The translations under genes were made by a program, and so were the position numbers. Positions 7,859-16,804 of a stretch of DNA of 64,000 nucleotides are shown piece by piece. How positions within the stretch are numbered: the first letter of the stretch is position 1; the number at the start of each line of letters is the position of its first letter. The stretch lies in NCBI GenBank assembly GCA_013284265.1, contig JABTBR010000031.1, positions 19,174-83,173 on the forward strand. Direction: 5' to 3'. This DNA comes from Oxalobacteraceae bacterium. GTDB taxonomy: Bacteria > Pseudomonadota > Gammaproteobacteria > Burkholderiales > Burkholderiaceae_D. The notes below the pieces were generated by a model. The model was not told where the DNA came from and searched no databases. It saw nothing but the letters and a program-made list of their open reading frames with translations.

Positions 7859-8139
7859 GGCGTCTTGGTGGCTGCGGCAGAGGGCGCTGCCTGTGCGGGG
7901 CCGGCCGTTCTCACCTGAATTTTTCTATATGGCAATATGCCACAACAGCGCCGCGCTGTCGCCACCTTCCGCCCTTCCCAGCCCCGGCCGTGGCCAAAAT
8001 GCGGCAAGGAAGGCGCTCAAGTGGTAGGATTGTGCCCGCAATCAAGGCTGCAGCGAAATCGAAGGCTGCCGGCGGGTGTTTTATGGCCCCGTTTGCTTGC
8101 CTTGAGGCAAGTCCTTGAAACAATTTATACGGAAAGAGA

Positions 8140-8511
8140 ATGACGATGTCTATGCAACGAGTAATGCTGCGTGCCAAGCTGCACCGTGTCACGGTCACGC
8201 AAGCGGATTTGAACTATGAGGGTTCCTGCGGTATCGATCAGGACCTGCTGGAAGCGGCCGATATCTGGGTCGGCGAAAAGATCGAGCTGTACAACGTGAA
8301 CAATGGCGAACGTTTCTCGACCTATGCGATTCCCGGCGCCCGCGGCACCGGCGAAATCTCGCTCAATGGCGCCGCCGCGCGCCGTGCCCACCTGGGCGAC
8401 CTGCTGATCATCTGCACCTACGCGCCGATGACCGAAACCCAGATCGCCGACTACAAGCCGAAGATCGTGTTCGTCGATGCCGACAACAAGATCACCGGCA
8501 TGAAGGACTGA
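8140..8511 (+). CDS. panD: Aspartate 1-decarboxylase precursor
   Basis: Pyruvoyl-dependent enzyme that decarboxylates L-aspartate to beta-alanine for pantothenate and CoA synthesis. The 123-residue chain is of usual length. The self-cleavage site is visible as YEGSCGID; cleavage before the Ser yields the pyruvoyl group. This Ser is residue 25 if counted from the third ATG (8152), the numbering typical of the family. GGAAAGAG lies closest to the first ATG at 8140, so the start is 8140 or 8152. The conserved YAIPG, GTGEISLNGAAAR and LGDLLIICTYA segments are all present. It is single, with a strong terminator behind it. Confidence 0.97.
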   Translation: MTMSMQRVMLRAKLHRVTVTQADLNYEGSCGIDQDLLEAADIWVGEKIELYNVNNGERFSTYAIPGARGTGEISLNGAAARRAHLGDLLIICTYAPMTETQIADYKPKIVFVDADNKITGMKD

Positions 8512-8531
8512 TACGCCCCGCGCATCGGACC

Positions 8532-8577
8532 AAAAAAAACGGCGCCCCCGCAGCAATGCGAGGGCGCCGTTTTTTTA
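8532..8577. terminator. Bidirectional terminator between panD and aqpZ
   Basis: An A-run, stem ACGGCGCCC / GGGCGCCGT and a T-run. It can end transcription from both convergent genes. Confidence 0.92.
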
Positions 8578-8595
8578 TGTCAGGGCACGGCCGGC

Positions 8596-9282
8596 TTAGT
8601 CCTTGCTGCCAATCAAACGATACACGGCCGCGCCCAGCAGGGCGCCGACGATAGGGGCGACCCAGAACAGCCACAGCTCGCTGGTGGCCCAGCCGCCCAC
8701 ATACAGGGCCACGCCGGTCGAGCGCGCCGGATTGACCGAGGTGTTGGTGACCGGGATGCTGATCAGGTGTATCAGCGTCAGGCACAGGCCGATCGGCAGC
8801 GGCGCGAAGCCGGCCGGCGCGCGGCCATCGGTGGCGCCCAGGATCACGATCAGGAACATCATCGTCATGACCACTTCGGTCACCAGCGCGGCCAGCAGCG
8901 AGTAGCCGCCCGGCGAGTGCTCGCCATAGCCGTTCGAGGCGAAGCCGCCGGCCAGGTCGAAGCCGGCCTTGCCGCTGGCGATCAGGTACAGCACGCCGCC
9001 GGCGACGATGCCGCCCAATACTTGCGCGACGATATAGGGCAGCAGCTTATTGGCCGGGAAGCGCCCGCCGGCCCACAGGCCGATCGACACCGCCGGATTC
9101 AGGTGGCAGCCGGAGATGTGGCCGATGGCATAGGCCATCGTCAGCACCGTCAGGCCAAAGGCCAGCGACACGCCCAGCAGGCCGATGCCCACGCCAGGGA
9201 AGGCCGCCGCCAGCACGGCACTGCCGCAGCCGCCCAGCACCAGCCAGAAGGTACCAAAAAATTCAGCCCCGTATTGTTTCAT
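8596..9282 (-). CDS. aqpZ: Aquaporin Z
   Basis: Inner-membrane water channel of the MIP family, 228 residues with six membrane helices. Both half-helix motifs are present: HLNPAVSIG in the first repeat and SVNPARSTG in the second. The short Ala/Gly-rich loops are typical of AqpZ. The N-terminus MKQYGAEFFGTFWLVLGGCG matches bacterial AqpZ closely and lacks the longer loops of glycerol facilitators. Ar/R selectivity residues appear water-type: the His lies in helix 5 (TLIHLISIP) and the Arg follows the second NPA. It is a single gene convergent with panD. Confidence 0.96.
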   Translation of the reverse strand: MKQYGAEFFGTFWLVLGGCGSAVLAAAFPGVGIGLLGVSLAFGLTVLTMAYAIGHISGCHLNPAVSIGLWAGGRFPANKLLPYIVAQVLGGIVAGGVLYLIASGKAGFDLAGGFASNGYGEHSPGGYSLLAALVTEVVMTMMFLIVILGATDGRAPAGFAPLPIGLCLTLIHLISIPVTNTSVNPARSTGVALYVGGWATSELWLFWVAPIVGALLGAAVYRLIGSKD

Positions 9283-9689
9283 CGTAGTCCTTTCAAAGTG
9301 CGCTGTTCAAGTGGGCTCTCACAGCGGAAAAAAGCAGAAAACAGCAAGTGGCAAGCCAAAACGCCTTACAAACATTGCAACGTTACGGAATTTACAGGTG
9401 TTAAAAGGAAATGTCTACCGTTGCCGGCGGCTTAGGCAAGCGCATTCTGTTTGCCGGGCAAGGTTGCGCAAGCGCAACAGCGACGCTGGTAGCGCTGCCA
9501 GTCACTTGCACGGATGAATGCGGCTTTGCGGGGCGTAGCAGGCAGCGCGGCGGTACTCTGTCCAGGACGGTTTACCAGCAAAGCATTTAATTTTTACTCT
9601 GCACTGATTTGCCTAAGAAATTGCGATAGAGTCTCATTTACTGCGAGCACGAGACGGCGCAGGGGATCGCATAAGTGAGGTGGCAACCA
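9283..9689. other. Non-coding stretch between aqpZ and the chemosensory operon
   Basis: About 400 bp without a supported gene. It must carry the divergent promoters of aqpZ and of the chemosensory operon, but I could not find a convincing sigma-70, sigma-28 or sigma-54 match. The only local symmetry is the short CTGTCCAGGACGG near 9560. Confidence 0.5.
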
Positions 9690-10859
9690 GTGAAACATAT
9701 CTCCGGTGTCAGCAGTACATTCTTCATTCCGCTGGCGCTGGCCATCGCCGGTGCGCTCGGCACGCTGGTGGCGGGCGGCTTCGGCTGGTTTACCGTGCCG
9801 TGGTCCTTGCTGCTGCTGGGCGCCGGCCTGGCCGCCGCGCTGCGGGCCGGCACGTCCGCCGGCGCCGGCACTAGCGACATGATAGCGTCCTATCTGGACA
9901 GCCGCGAACACTTTAACGATACCGTGCTGCCTATCTGGGGCCGCCACATCGAGTCCTCGCGCAGCCAGATGGAAGAGGCGGTGGCCGACCTGGCCGGGCG
10001 CTTCTCGAATATCGTCGACCGGCTCGACAATGCCCTGAACGTCTCCAGCCTCGACGGCCAGAGCGGGGCCAAGCCGCTGGCCGAAGTGTTCTCCCACAGC
10101 GAAACCCAGCTCGGCTCCGTGGTCGCCTCGATGCAGTCGGCCATGTCCTCCAAAAAAGCCATGCTGGACCAGATCAAGCAGCTCGAGCGCTTCACCCGCG
10201 AGCTGCGCGACATGGCCGAAGGCGTGGCCAGCATCGCGGCCCAGACCAATCTGCTGGCGCTGAACGCGGCCATCGAAGCGGCGCGCGCCGGTCCGGCCGG
10301 CCGCGGCTTCGCCGTGGTGGCCCAGGAGGTGCGCCTGCTGTCGAACCGCTCGGCCGAAACCGGGCGCAATATCGCCAACCGGGTCGGCCTGATCAGCGAC
10401 GCCATCCTGTCGACCAGCCAGGCGGCCGAACAGTCGAGCGCGCGCGAAGACCAGTCGCTGCAGTCGGCCGAGGGCATGATCGCCGCAGTGCTCAATGAAT
10501 TCCGCACCGTCACCGACGCGCTGGAAGAATCGGCCGCCCTGCTCAAGCAGGAGAGCATCGGCATCCAGGGCGAGGTGGGCGAGGCGCTGGTGCAACTGCA
10601 GTTCCAGGACCGGGTCAGCCAGGTCATGACCCATGTGCGCGAAAACATGGAACTGCTGCCCACGGTGCTGCGCGAACACCGCGCCAGCTACGAGCAGGAA
10701 CACACGCTGCAGCCGCTCGATCCCTTGCCGCTGCTGGGCGAGCTGCAGAAAACCTATGCGATGGCCGAGGAACATGCAATCCACCACGGCACCGCGGCAT
10801 CCTCGCAGTCGGCACAGCAGGCGGCGCCCGCGGCGGCCGACGAGGTCACGTTTTTTTAA
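9690..10859 (+). CDS. Methyl-accepting chemotaxis protein without a periplasmic ligand domain
   Basis: A 389-residue chemoreceptor-like protein. Two hydrophobic segments near the N-terminus (about residues 8-30 and 33-52) are separated by only a few residues, so there is no periplasmic domain. The rest is cytoplasmic coiled coil. The signalling tip is recognisable as IAAQTNLLALNAAIEAARAG...GRGFAVVAQEVRLLSNRS, with variations from the canonical MCP tip. The start is GTG at 9690 because GAGGTGG lies seven bases upstream; an earlier GTG at 9675 is possible. It is the first gene of a chemosensory operon that continues with CheY nine bases after its stop. It probably senses an internal or membrane signal for this pathway. 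Confidence 0.85.
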   Translation: MKHISGVSSTFFIPLALAIAGALGTLVAGGFGWFTVPWSLLLLGAGLAAALRAGTSAGAGTSDMIASYLDSREHFNDTVLPIWGRHIESSRSQMEEAVADLAGRFSNIVDRLDNALNVSSLDGQSGAKPLAEVFSHSETQLGSVVASMQSAMSSKKAMLDQIKQLERFTRELRDMAEGVASIAAQTNLLALNAAIEAARAGPAGRGFAVVAQEVRLLSNRSAETGRNIANRVGLISDAILSTSQAAEQSSAREDQSLQSAEGMIAAVLNEFRTVTDALEESAALLKQESIGIQGEVGEALVQLQFQDRVSQVMTHVRENMELLPTVLREHRASYEQEHTLQPLDPLPLLGELQKTYAMAEEHAIHHGTAASSQSAQQAAPAAADEVTFF

Positions 10860-10868
10860 GGAAGACTC

Positions 10869-11237
10869 ATGGCAAAAACCATCATGGTGGTCGACGATTC
10901 GGCCTCGCTGCGGCAAGTGGTTGGCATCGCGCTCAAGGGTGCCGGCTACGACGTGATCGAAGGGCGCGATGGCGTCGACGCGCTGACCAAGTGCGACGGC
11001 CAGAAAATCCATCTGATCGTGTGCGACGTCAATATGCCGAATATGGACGGCATCACCTTCGTCAAGGAACTCAAGCAGTTGCCCAACTACCGCTTCACCC
11101 CCGTCATCATGCTGACCACCGAATCGCAGGAAAGCAAGAAGAAGGAAGGGCAGGCGGCTGGCGCCAAGGCCTGGGTGGTGAAACCGTTCAAGCCCGACGT
11201 GCTGCTCGGCGCCGTGGCCAAGCTGGTGCTGCCGTGA
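10869..11237 (+). CDS. CheY-like single-domain response regulator
   Basis: A stand-alone receiver domain of 122 residues. The acidic pair is Asp9/Asp10, the phospho-acceptor is Asp53 in IVCDVNMPNMDG, the switch Thr is in LTTES and the conserved Lys is in VVKPFKP. It would be phosphorylated by the CheA encoded downstream and act as the output or a phosphate sink of this pathway. No CheZ gene is present in the cluster. The gene lies 9 bp after the MCP gene and 75 bp before the STAS gene. Confidence 0.92.
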   Translation: MAKTIMVVDDSASLRQVVGIALKGAGYDVIEGRDGVDALTKCDGQKIHLIVCDVNMPNMDGITFVKELKQLPNYRFTPVIMLTTESQESKKKEGQAAGAKAWVVKPFKPDVLLGAVAKLVLP

Positions 11238-11312
11238 CCGTGCGTCCGCGCCGCTGAGCACCGCGGCCGGCCCGGCTCGGGCCGGCCTTTCCTGTCTTTG
11301 CCGGGAGTTGCC

Positions 11313-11621
11313 ATGTCTGAATCTTCCACGGCCCGTTTCGCCATCGAGGGCGAACTGACCATTTACCGCGCCGCCGATCTGAAGGTGGAGTTGCTGGCGG
11401 CACTGCGCCAGCAGCCCACGCTGGAAGTCGATCTGGCCGGCGTGACCGAACTCGATACGGCCGGCCTGCAGATCCTGATGCTGGCCAAGCAGACCGCCAC
11501 GGCCGAGCAGCGCACCCTGCGCCTGCTGGGCCACAGTCCGGCGGTGCTGGAAATTTTCGAGATGCTCGACCTGGGCGGCTTCTTCGGCGACGCCCTGGTC
11601 ATTTCCGCCGCACGTCACTGA
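11313..11621 (+). CDS. STAS-domain protein (anti-sigma-factor-antagonist-like)
   Basis: A 102-residue single STAS domain. The signature helix start reads VTELDTAGLQILM, where the usual phosphorylatable Ser is Thr. The start ATG at 11313 is preceded by CGGGAG. STAS proteins of the SpoIIAA type bind or antagonise kinase-like partners; here the neighbours are CheY and CheA, so it may act as a modulator in the chemosensory array. No partner anti-sigma kinase gene is present in the window. The function is inferred from the fold only. Confidence 0.85.
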   Translation: MSESSTARFAIEGELTIYRAADLKVELLAALRQQPTLEVDLAGVTELDTAGLQILMLAKQTATAEQRTLRLLGHSPAVLEIFEMLDLGGFFGDALVISAARH

Positions 11622-11637
11622 ACGCGAAAGGGCTGCC

Positions 11638-13863
11638 ATGAATCTGGACCAGGCACTGCAAACCTTCATCGCCGAGAGCCGCGAACTGCTCGAGGAAATG
11701 GAAAATGCCCTGCTCAATGTGGACTTGGCGGGCGACCAGGGGGAGGCGATCAACGCCATCTTCCGGGCCGCCCACACCATCAAGGGCTCGGCCGGGCTAT
11801 TCAGCCTCGATCACATCGTCGCCTTCACCCATGTGGTGGAAAGCCTGCTCGATGAAATCCGCGAAGGCCGGCTGGTGCTGACCGACGAGATGATCGTGCT
11901 GCTGCTGTCCTGTTGCGACTTCCTGATGGGCATGACCGATGGCCTGGCGGCCGGCGTCACCGAGGCCGATCCGGCCACCGCGCCCACCGGCGCGGCGCTG
12001 GTGCAGCAATTGCGCCGCCTGATGGGCCATGACGACGAGGGCGGCCACGGCCACGGTGGCGCGCACGCGGCCGCCGCCGGCGCGGCGGCCCAGTCCACCG
12101 CCGACCTGGTGCACATGCACGAGCCGGACCTGGAGCGCATCGCGGCCGCCGGCGGCGGCAGCGGCGGCGACCACTGGCATATCTCGCTGCGCTTCGGCCG
12201 GCCGGTGCTGCAGAACGGCATGGACCCGATCGCCTTCCTGCGCTACCTGGCCAAGCTGGGCACCATCGTCGGCATCGCCACCATCCCGGACGCCTTGCCG
12301 GCGGCCGAGGAAATGGACGCCGAGCTGTGCTACCTGGGCTTCGAGATCGCCTTCGACAGCACGGCCGACAAGGAAGCCATCGAGGGCGTGTTCGAGTTTG
12401 TCCATGACGATTGCGTGATCCACATCCTGCCGCCGCGCTCGCGCATTTCCCAGTACATGGACCTGATCCGCGCGCTGCCCGAGCAGCAGGCGCGCCTGGG
12501 CGACATCCTGATCCGCTGCGGCAGCGTGACCGAGCGCGAACTGGCGGCCGCGCTGGAACAGCAGAACGAGTCGGCGCCGCAGCAGCTGGGCAGCATCCTG
12601 GTCGGCAGCGGCAATGTGCCGCCGGTGGTGGTGGAGGCGGCGCTGGCCAAGCAGAAACAGGTGACCGAGCAGAAGGCCCAGGAAAGCCGCTCGATCCGGG
12701 TCGACTCGGACAAGCTCGATCGCCTGATCGATCTGGTGGGCGAACTGATCATCGCCGGCGCGCGCGCCAACATGATCGGCCTGCGCATCCACAACGTCGA
12801 GCTGCAGGAATGCACTTCGGTGCTGTCCGGGCTGGTGGAGGATGTGCGCGACGCCGCGCTGGAACTGCGCATGGTGAAGATCGGCGCCACCTTCAACCGC
12901 TTCCAGCGCGTGGTGCACGATGTGGCGCGCGAACTGGGCAAGGATATCGCGCTGGCCGTCAACGGCGAGGACGCGGAGCTGGACAAGACGGTGGTGGAAA
13001 AAATCGGCGATCCGCTGATGCACCTGGTGCGCAACGCGATGGACCACGGCATCGAATCGGCCGAGCTGCGCGCCGAACGGGGCAAGCCGGCGCGCGGCCT
13101 GATCACGCTCAATGCCTTCCATGAATCGGGCAGCATCGTCATCGAGGTCAGCGACGACGGCGGCGGCCTGCGCAAGGAGCGCATCCTGGCCAAGGCCATC
13201 GAACGGGGCTTGATCGACCCCGAGCGCAAGCTCTCCGACGGCGAAATCTACAACCTGATCTTCGAGGCTGGCTTCTCGACGGCCGAGAAGGTGACCAATC
13301 TGTCCGGACGCGGCGTCGGCATGGATGTGGTCAAGCGCAATATCACGGCGCTGCGCGGCAGCGTCGACGTCAGCAGCCGCGAAGGCGAGGGCACCACGGT
13401 GACGGTGCGCCTGCCGCTGACGCTGGCCATCATCGACGGCTTCCTGGTGCAGGTGGGCGGCTCGGTGTTCGTGATCCCGCTCGACATGATCGAGGAATGC
13501 ATCGAGTATGCGGCCGAGCCGGGCCAGGATTACTGCAATCTGCGCGGCCAGGTGTTGCCCTTCATCCGCCTGCGCGAGCTGTTCCGCCTGAGCGAGGCGG
13601 CCAGCACGCGGCGCGAGAGCATCGTCGTGCTCAAGCTGGGCAACCAGCGCGCCGGCCTGGTGGTCGACACCCTGCTGGGCGAATTCCAGACCGTGATCAA
13701 GCCGCTGTCGCAGATCTTCAGCACGGTGCGCTGCATCAGCGGTTCGACCATCCTCGGTAGCGGCGAGGTGGCCCTGATCCTCGACGTGGCGGCCCTGCTG
13801 GCGGTGGTCGGCGTCAAGGGCGGCGCCGCGGCGCCGCAACTCACCGCTCAATTGACAGCCTGA
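11638..13863 (+). CDS. cheA: Chemotaxis histidine kinase CheA
   Basis: Autokinase of the chemosensory array, 741 residues. The Hpt domain carries the phospho-accepting His46 in AAHTIKGSAG. A His/Gly/Ala-rich linker (about 135-165) leads to a P2-like domain (about 180-275). Next comes an extra helical segment with repeats RLGDILIRCGSVTEREL and QLGSILVGSGNVPP (about 287-340), which resembles the MshEN/GspE-N fold. The dimerisation, ATPase (HLVRNAMDHGIE, DDGGGL, GRGVGMDVV) and CheW-like domains follow. It sits 16 bp after the STAS gene and 10 bp before cheW. It phosphorylates CheY, CheB and probably the REC-EAL protein encoded in the same operon. Confidence 0.95.
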   Translation: MNLDQALQTFIAESRELLEEMENALLNVDLAGDQGEAINAIFRAAHTIKGSAGLFSLDHIVAFTHVVESLLDEIREGRLVLTDEMIVLLLSCCDFLMGMTDGLAAGVTEADPATAPTGAALVQQLRRLMGHDDEGGHGHGGAHAAAAGAAAQSTADLVHMHEPDLERIAAAGGGSGGDHWHISLRFGRPVLQNGMDPIAFLRYLAKLGTIVGIATIPDALPAAEEMDAELCYLGFEIAFDSTADKEAIEGVFEFVHDDCVIHILPPRSRISQYMDLIRALPEQQARLGDILIRCGSVTERELAAALEQQNESAPQQLGSILVGSGNVPPVVVEAALAKQKQVTEQKAQESRSIRVDSDKLDRLIDLVGELIIAGARANMIGLRIHNVELQECTSVLSGLVEDVRDAALELRMVKIGATFNRFQRVVHDVARELGKDIALAVNGEDAELDKTVVEKIGDPLMHLVRNAMDHGIESAELRAERGKPARGLITLNAFHESGSIVIEVSDDGGGLRKERILAKAIERGLIDPERKLSDGEIYNLIFEAGFSTAEKVTNLSGRGVGMDVVKRNITALRGSVDVSSREGEGTTVTVRLPLTLAIIDGFLVQVGGSVFVIPLDMIEECIEYAAEPGQDYCNLRGQVLPFIRLRELFRLSEAASTRRESIVVLKLGNQRAGLVVDTLLGEFQTVIKPLSQIFSTVRCISGSTILGSGEVALILDVAALLAVVGVKGGAAAPQLTAQLTA

Positions 13864-13873
13864 GGAGAGCGTC

Positions 13874-14395
13874 ATGCAAGCCCAAGCATTAACGACATGG
13901 AATGAGCAGCCGGCCGCGCTGCCCAGCCAGTTCCTGACCTTCATGCTGGCCGACGAGCAGTTCGCCATCGGCATCCTGCACATCAAGGAGATCATCGAAC
14001 TGAGCAGCCTGGCCACGGTGCCGATGATGCCGGCCTGCGTGCGCGGCGTGATCAATCTGCGCGGCGCGGTGGTGCCGGTGATGGACCTGTCGGCCCGCTT
14101 CGGCCGGCCCAGCAGCCCGATCAGCAAGCGCAGCTGCATCGTCATCGTCGAAGTGGGCGAGGGCGAGGACTTGCAGGTGCTGGGCATGCTGGTCGACGCG
14201 GTCAACGCCGTGGTCGACATCATGGCCAGCGATATCGAGGTTCCGCCGGCCTTCGGCACCCGCATCCGGCCCGACTTCATCGCCGGCATCGGCAAGGCCA
14301 ATGGCCGCTTCGTCAGCCTGCTGGCGCTGGAGCGGGTGCTGTCGAGCGAAGAGATCGTCGACTTGGCGCGCAGCTACGCCACGGCGCCAGCCTGA
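13874..14395 (+). CDS. cheW: Chemotaxis coupling protein CheW
   Basis: Scaffold of 173 residues linking receptors to CheA. It is a single CheW domain (about residues 15-160) with FMLADEQFAIGILHIKEI near the start and the conserved RGVINLRG core. It lies 10 bp after cheA, and its TGA overlaps the ATG at 14395 of the next frame, consistent with translational coupling to cheR. No receiver or second CheW domain is fused. The identification is firm from domain and context. Confidence 0.95.
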   Translation: MQAQALTTWNEQPAALPSQFLTFMLADEQFAIGILHIKEIIELSSLATVPMMPACVRGVINLRGAVVPVMDLSARFGRPSSPISKRSCIVIVEVGEGEDLQVLGMLVDAVNAVVDIMASDIEVPPAFGTRIRPDFIAGIGKANGRFVSLLALERVLSSEEIVDLARSYATAPA

Positions 14396-14406
14396 TGGGA
14401 GTGTCC

Positions 14407-15213
14407 ATGTCCGCCATCCTGATCACCGACCGCGAGTTCAGCCAGTTCCAGCGCTTCATCTACGAGGCGGCGGGGATCAGCATGGCCAACGGCAAGCAGG
14501 CCCTGGTCAGCGGACGGCTGGCGCGGCGGCTGGCGCACCACCAGCTGGGCAACTACGGCGACTATCTGCGCCTGCTGGAGAGCCGCAGCCAGCCCGAGGA
14601 GCTGCAAGTGGCGGTCGACCTGCTGACCACCAACGAAACCTATTTTTTCCGCGAACCGAAGCATTTCGCGCTGCTGCGCGAGCTGGCGCTGGAGGCGCGC
14701 GCCGCGCAGCGCACGCTGCGGGTGTGGAGCGGGGCCTGTTCCAGCGGCGAGGAAACCTACAGCATCGCGATGGTGCTGGCCGATGTGCTGGGCGATGCGC
14801 CCTGGGAGGTGCTGGGCACCGACATCAGCACCCGGGTGCTGGCGCGCGCGCGCACCGGCCACTATCCGATGGAGCGTGCCAGCCAGATGCCGCCGGCCTA
14901 CCTGAAGCGCTTCTGCCTGAAGGGCCAGGACAGCCAGAGCGGTACCATGCTGATCGAGCGCGCCTTGCGCGCCCGGGTGCAGTTCCAGCATCTGAACCTG
15001 GATCAGACGCTGCCGCGCATCGGCAGCTTCGACGTGATCTTTCTGCGCAATGTGATGATCTACTTCAATCTGGACACCAAGCGCCAGGTGGTGGCGCGCC
15101 TGCTGGCGCAGCTGCGTCCCGGCGGCTATTTCCTGATCGGCCACTCGGAAAGCCTGAACGACATCTGCGATACGCTGGTGCCGGTGGCGCCGTCGATCTA
15201 CCGCAAGCCATGA
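14407..15213 (+). CDS. cheR: Chemoreceptor glutamate methyltransferase CheR
   Basis: SAM-dependent enzyme that methylates receptor glutamates for adaptation. The 268-residue product has an N-terminal helical domain and a Rossmann domain with TNETYFFREPKHF, the SAM loop WSGACSSGEETYS and the catalytic-region NVMIYF. The ATG at 14407 has GGGAG four to five bases upstream; an earlier ATG at 14395 overlaps the cheW stop and is possible. No TPR or pentapeptide-tether domain is fused. It is in operon with cheW and cheD. Confidence 0.95.
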   Translation: MSAILITDREFSQFQRFIYEAAGISMANGKQALVSGRLARRLAHHQLGNYGDYLRLLESRSQPEELQVAVDLLTTNETYFFREPKHFALLRELALEARAAQRTLRVWSGACSSGEETYSIAMVLADVLGDAPWEVLGTDISTRVLARARTGHYPMERASQMPPAYLKRFCLKGQDSQSGTMLIERALRARVQFQHLNLDQTLPRIGSFDVIFLRNVMIYFNLDTKRQVVARLLAQLRPGGYFLIGHSESLNDICDTLVPVAPSIYRKP

Positions 15214-15719
15214 TCATGCACAAGCCGACCGACATCTTCCTCATGCCTGGCGACTGCTTCGTCGGCGACGAGCAGTACCGCGTGCGCACCTTGCTCGGCT
15301 CCTGCGTGTCGATCACCCTGTGGCATCCGCTCAAGCGGATCGGCGCGATGTCGCATTTCCTGCTGCCCGGCTCGAGCCGCAAGCCGGGCGGCGCCAAGGC
15401 CGGCACCTACGGCGCCGACGCGATGGATTATCTGCTGAGCGAGCTGGCCGCGCGCGCCGTGCCCCTGATCCAGTGCCAGGCCAAGATCTTCGGCGGCGGC
15501 GCGATGTTTCCGCGCAGCGGCGCCATGCGCGACATCGGCATGCAGAACGGCGACTTCGCGCGCAGCGTGCTGCAGCAGCACGGCATCGAGGTGGTGTCCG
15601 AAAGCCTGTTCGGCGAGGGCCACCGTCAGCTCATTTTCACCATCCGCACCGGCGAAGTACTGAGCCGCCAGGTGCCTCCCGACTTCACCATCACGCCGCA
15701 GCGCAGGGAAAAAGCATGA
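15210..15719 (+). CDS. cheD: Chemoreceptor glutamine deamidase CheD
   Basis: Deamidates receptor glutamines to glutamates, and in some bacteria binds CheC or CheY. The 169-residue protein has the catalytic Cys in LLGSCVSITLW and the His in MSHFLLPG, plus the conserved KIFGGGAMFP. Its ATG overlaps the cheR stop by four bases, and its own stop overlaps the cheB start, so the three genes are translationally coupled. No cheC gene is seen. Confidence 0.95.
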   Translation: MIMHKPTDIFLMPGDCFVGDEQYRVRTLLGSCVSITLWHPLKRIGAMSHFLLPGSSRKPGGAKAGTYGADAMDYLLSELAARAVPLIQCQAKIFGGGAMFPRSGAMRDIGMQNGDFARSVLQQHGIEVVSESLFGEGHRQLIFTIRTGEVLSRQVPPDFTITPQRREKA

Positions 15720-16798
15720 GCGATATCCAGGTCATGATCGTCGACGATTCGGCCGTGGTACGCCAGGTACTCAGTTCGCTGTTGAACGGCGCCAGCGGAA
15801 TCACGGTCAGCCACGCGCTGGCCAATCCGCTGCTGGCGATCGAGCGCATGAAGACCCAGTGGCCCGATGTGATCGTGCTCGATGTCGAGATGCCGCGCAT
15901 GGATGGCATCACCTTCCTGCGCAAGATCATGGCCGAGCGCCCGACCCCGGTGGTGATCTGCTCGACCCTGACCGAGAAGGGGGCCCAGACCTCGATGGAT
16001 GCGCTGGCCGCCGGCGCGGTGGCCATCATCACCAAGCCGCGCCTGGACCTCAAGCAGTTCCTGCACGACAGCGCCGACGAACTGGTGTCGGCCGTGCGCG
16101 CGGCGGCCGGCGCCAATGTGCGCAAGCTGGGAGCGCGCCCGGCGCCGCTGCCGGTCGTGGCCAAGCTCAATGCCGACGTGATCCTGCCGCCGGCCGAGCC
16201 GCGCGCGATGGTGGCCACCACCGAGCGCGTGGTGGCGCTGGGCACCTCCACCGGCGGCACCCAGGCGCTGGAAGAAGTGCTGACCGCGCTGCCGCGGGTC
16301 TGTCCCGGCATCGTGATCGTCCAGCATATGCCGGAAAAATTCACCGCCGCCTTCGCCGCGCGGCTCGACTCGGTATGCCAGATCCGGGTCAAGGAGGCGG
16401 CCAATAACGACCGGGTGGTGCAGGGCCAGGCCCTGATCGCCCCCGGAGGCAAGCACATGCTGCTGCGCCGCACCGGCGCCTACTATTACGTGGAAGTGGT
16501 CGACGGCCCGCTGGTGAACCGGCACCGGCCCTCGGTCGACGTGCTGTTCCGTTCGGTGGCGCGCTGCGCCGGCGCCAATGCCTTGGGGGTGATCATGACC
16601 GGCATGGGCGACGATGGCGCGGCCGGCCTGCTGGAAATGCTCAAGGCCGGCGCGCGCACCGTGGCCCAGGACGAGGCCAGCTGCGTGGTGTATGGCATGC
16701 CGAAGGAAGCCGTCAAGCGCGGCGGGGTGGAAAAGTCCATGCCGCTCAATGCGATCTATCGCGAAATCCTGCAGCAGCTCGCAGCCTTCAGTCACTGA
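15716..16798 (+). CDS. cheB: Chemotaxis response regulator methylesterase CheB
   Basis: Removes methyl groups from, or deamidates, receptors when phosphorylated by CheA. The 360-residue protein has an N-terminal receiver domain with Asp10/Asp11 and phospho-acceptor Asp56. After a linker comes the CheB catalytic domain with the triad visible: Ser in GTSTGGTQAL, His in QHMPEKF and Asp in TGMGDDGA. The ATG overlaps the cheD stop. It ends 6 bp before the REC-EAL gene. Confidence 0.96.
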   Translation: MSDIQVMIVDDSAVVRQVLSSLLNGASGITVSHALANPLLAIERMKTQWPDVIVLDVEMPRMDGITFLRKIMAERPTPVVICSTLTEKGAQTSMDALAAGAVAIITKPRLDLKQFLHDSADELVSAVRAAAGANVRKLGARPAPLPVVAKLNADVILPPAEPRAMVATTERVVALGTSTGGTQALEEVLTALPRVCPGIVIVQHMPEKFTAAFAARLDSVCQIRVKEAANNDRVVQGQALIAPGGKHMLLRRTGAYYYVEVVDGPLVNRHRPSVDVLFRSVARCAGANALGVIMTGMGDDGAAGLLEMLKAGARTVAQDEASCVVYGMPKEAVKRGGVEKSMPLNAIYREILQQLAAFSH

Positions 16799-16804
16799 GC
16801 CGCC

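Noticed and set aside
7930..7942. Short palindrome TGGCAATATGCCA between the GGDEF gene and panD
   Set aside because: Single 13-bp match without a second copy or a clear promoter nearby; could be chance, so not listed as an operator.
8096..8111. CTTGCC-TTGA-GGCAAG hairpin in the panD leader
   Set aside because: Only 6 bp of stem and no poly-T or known riboswitch motif; not enough to claim control.
11797..14301. 834-codon open frame antisense to cheA and cheW
   Set aside because: His/Ala/Arg/Gln-rich composition without domains; the plus strand encodes fully conserved CheA and CheW.
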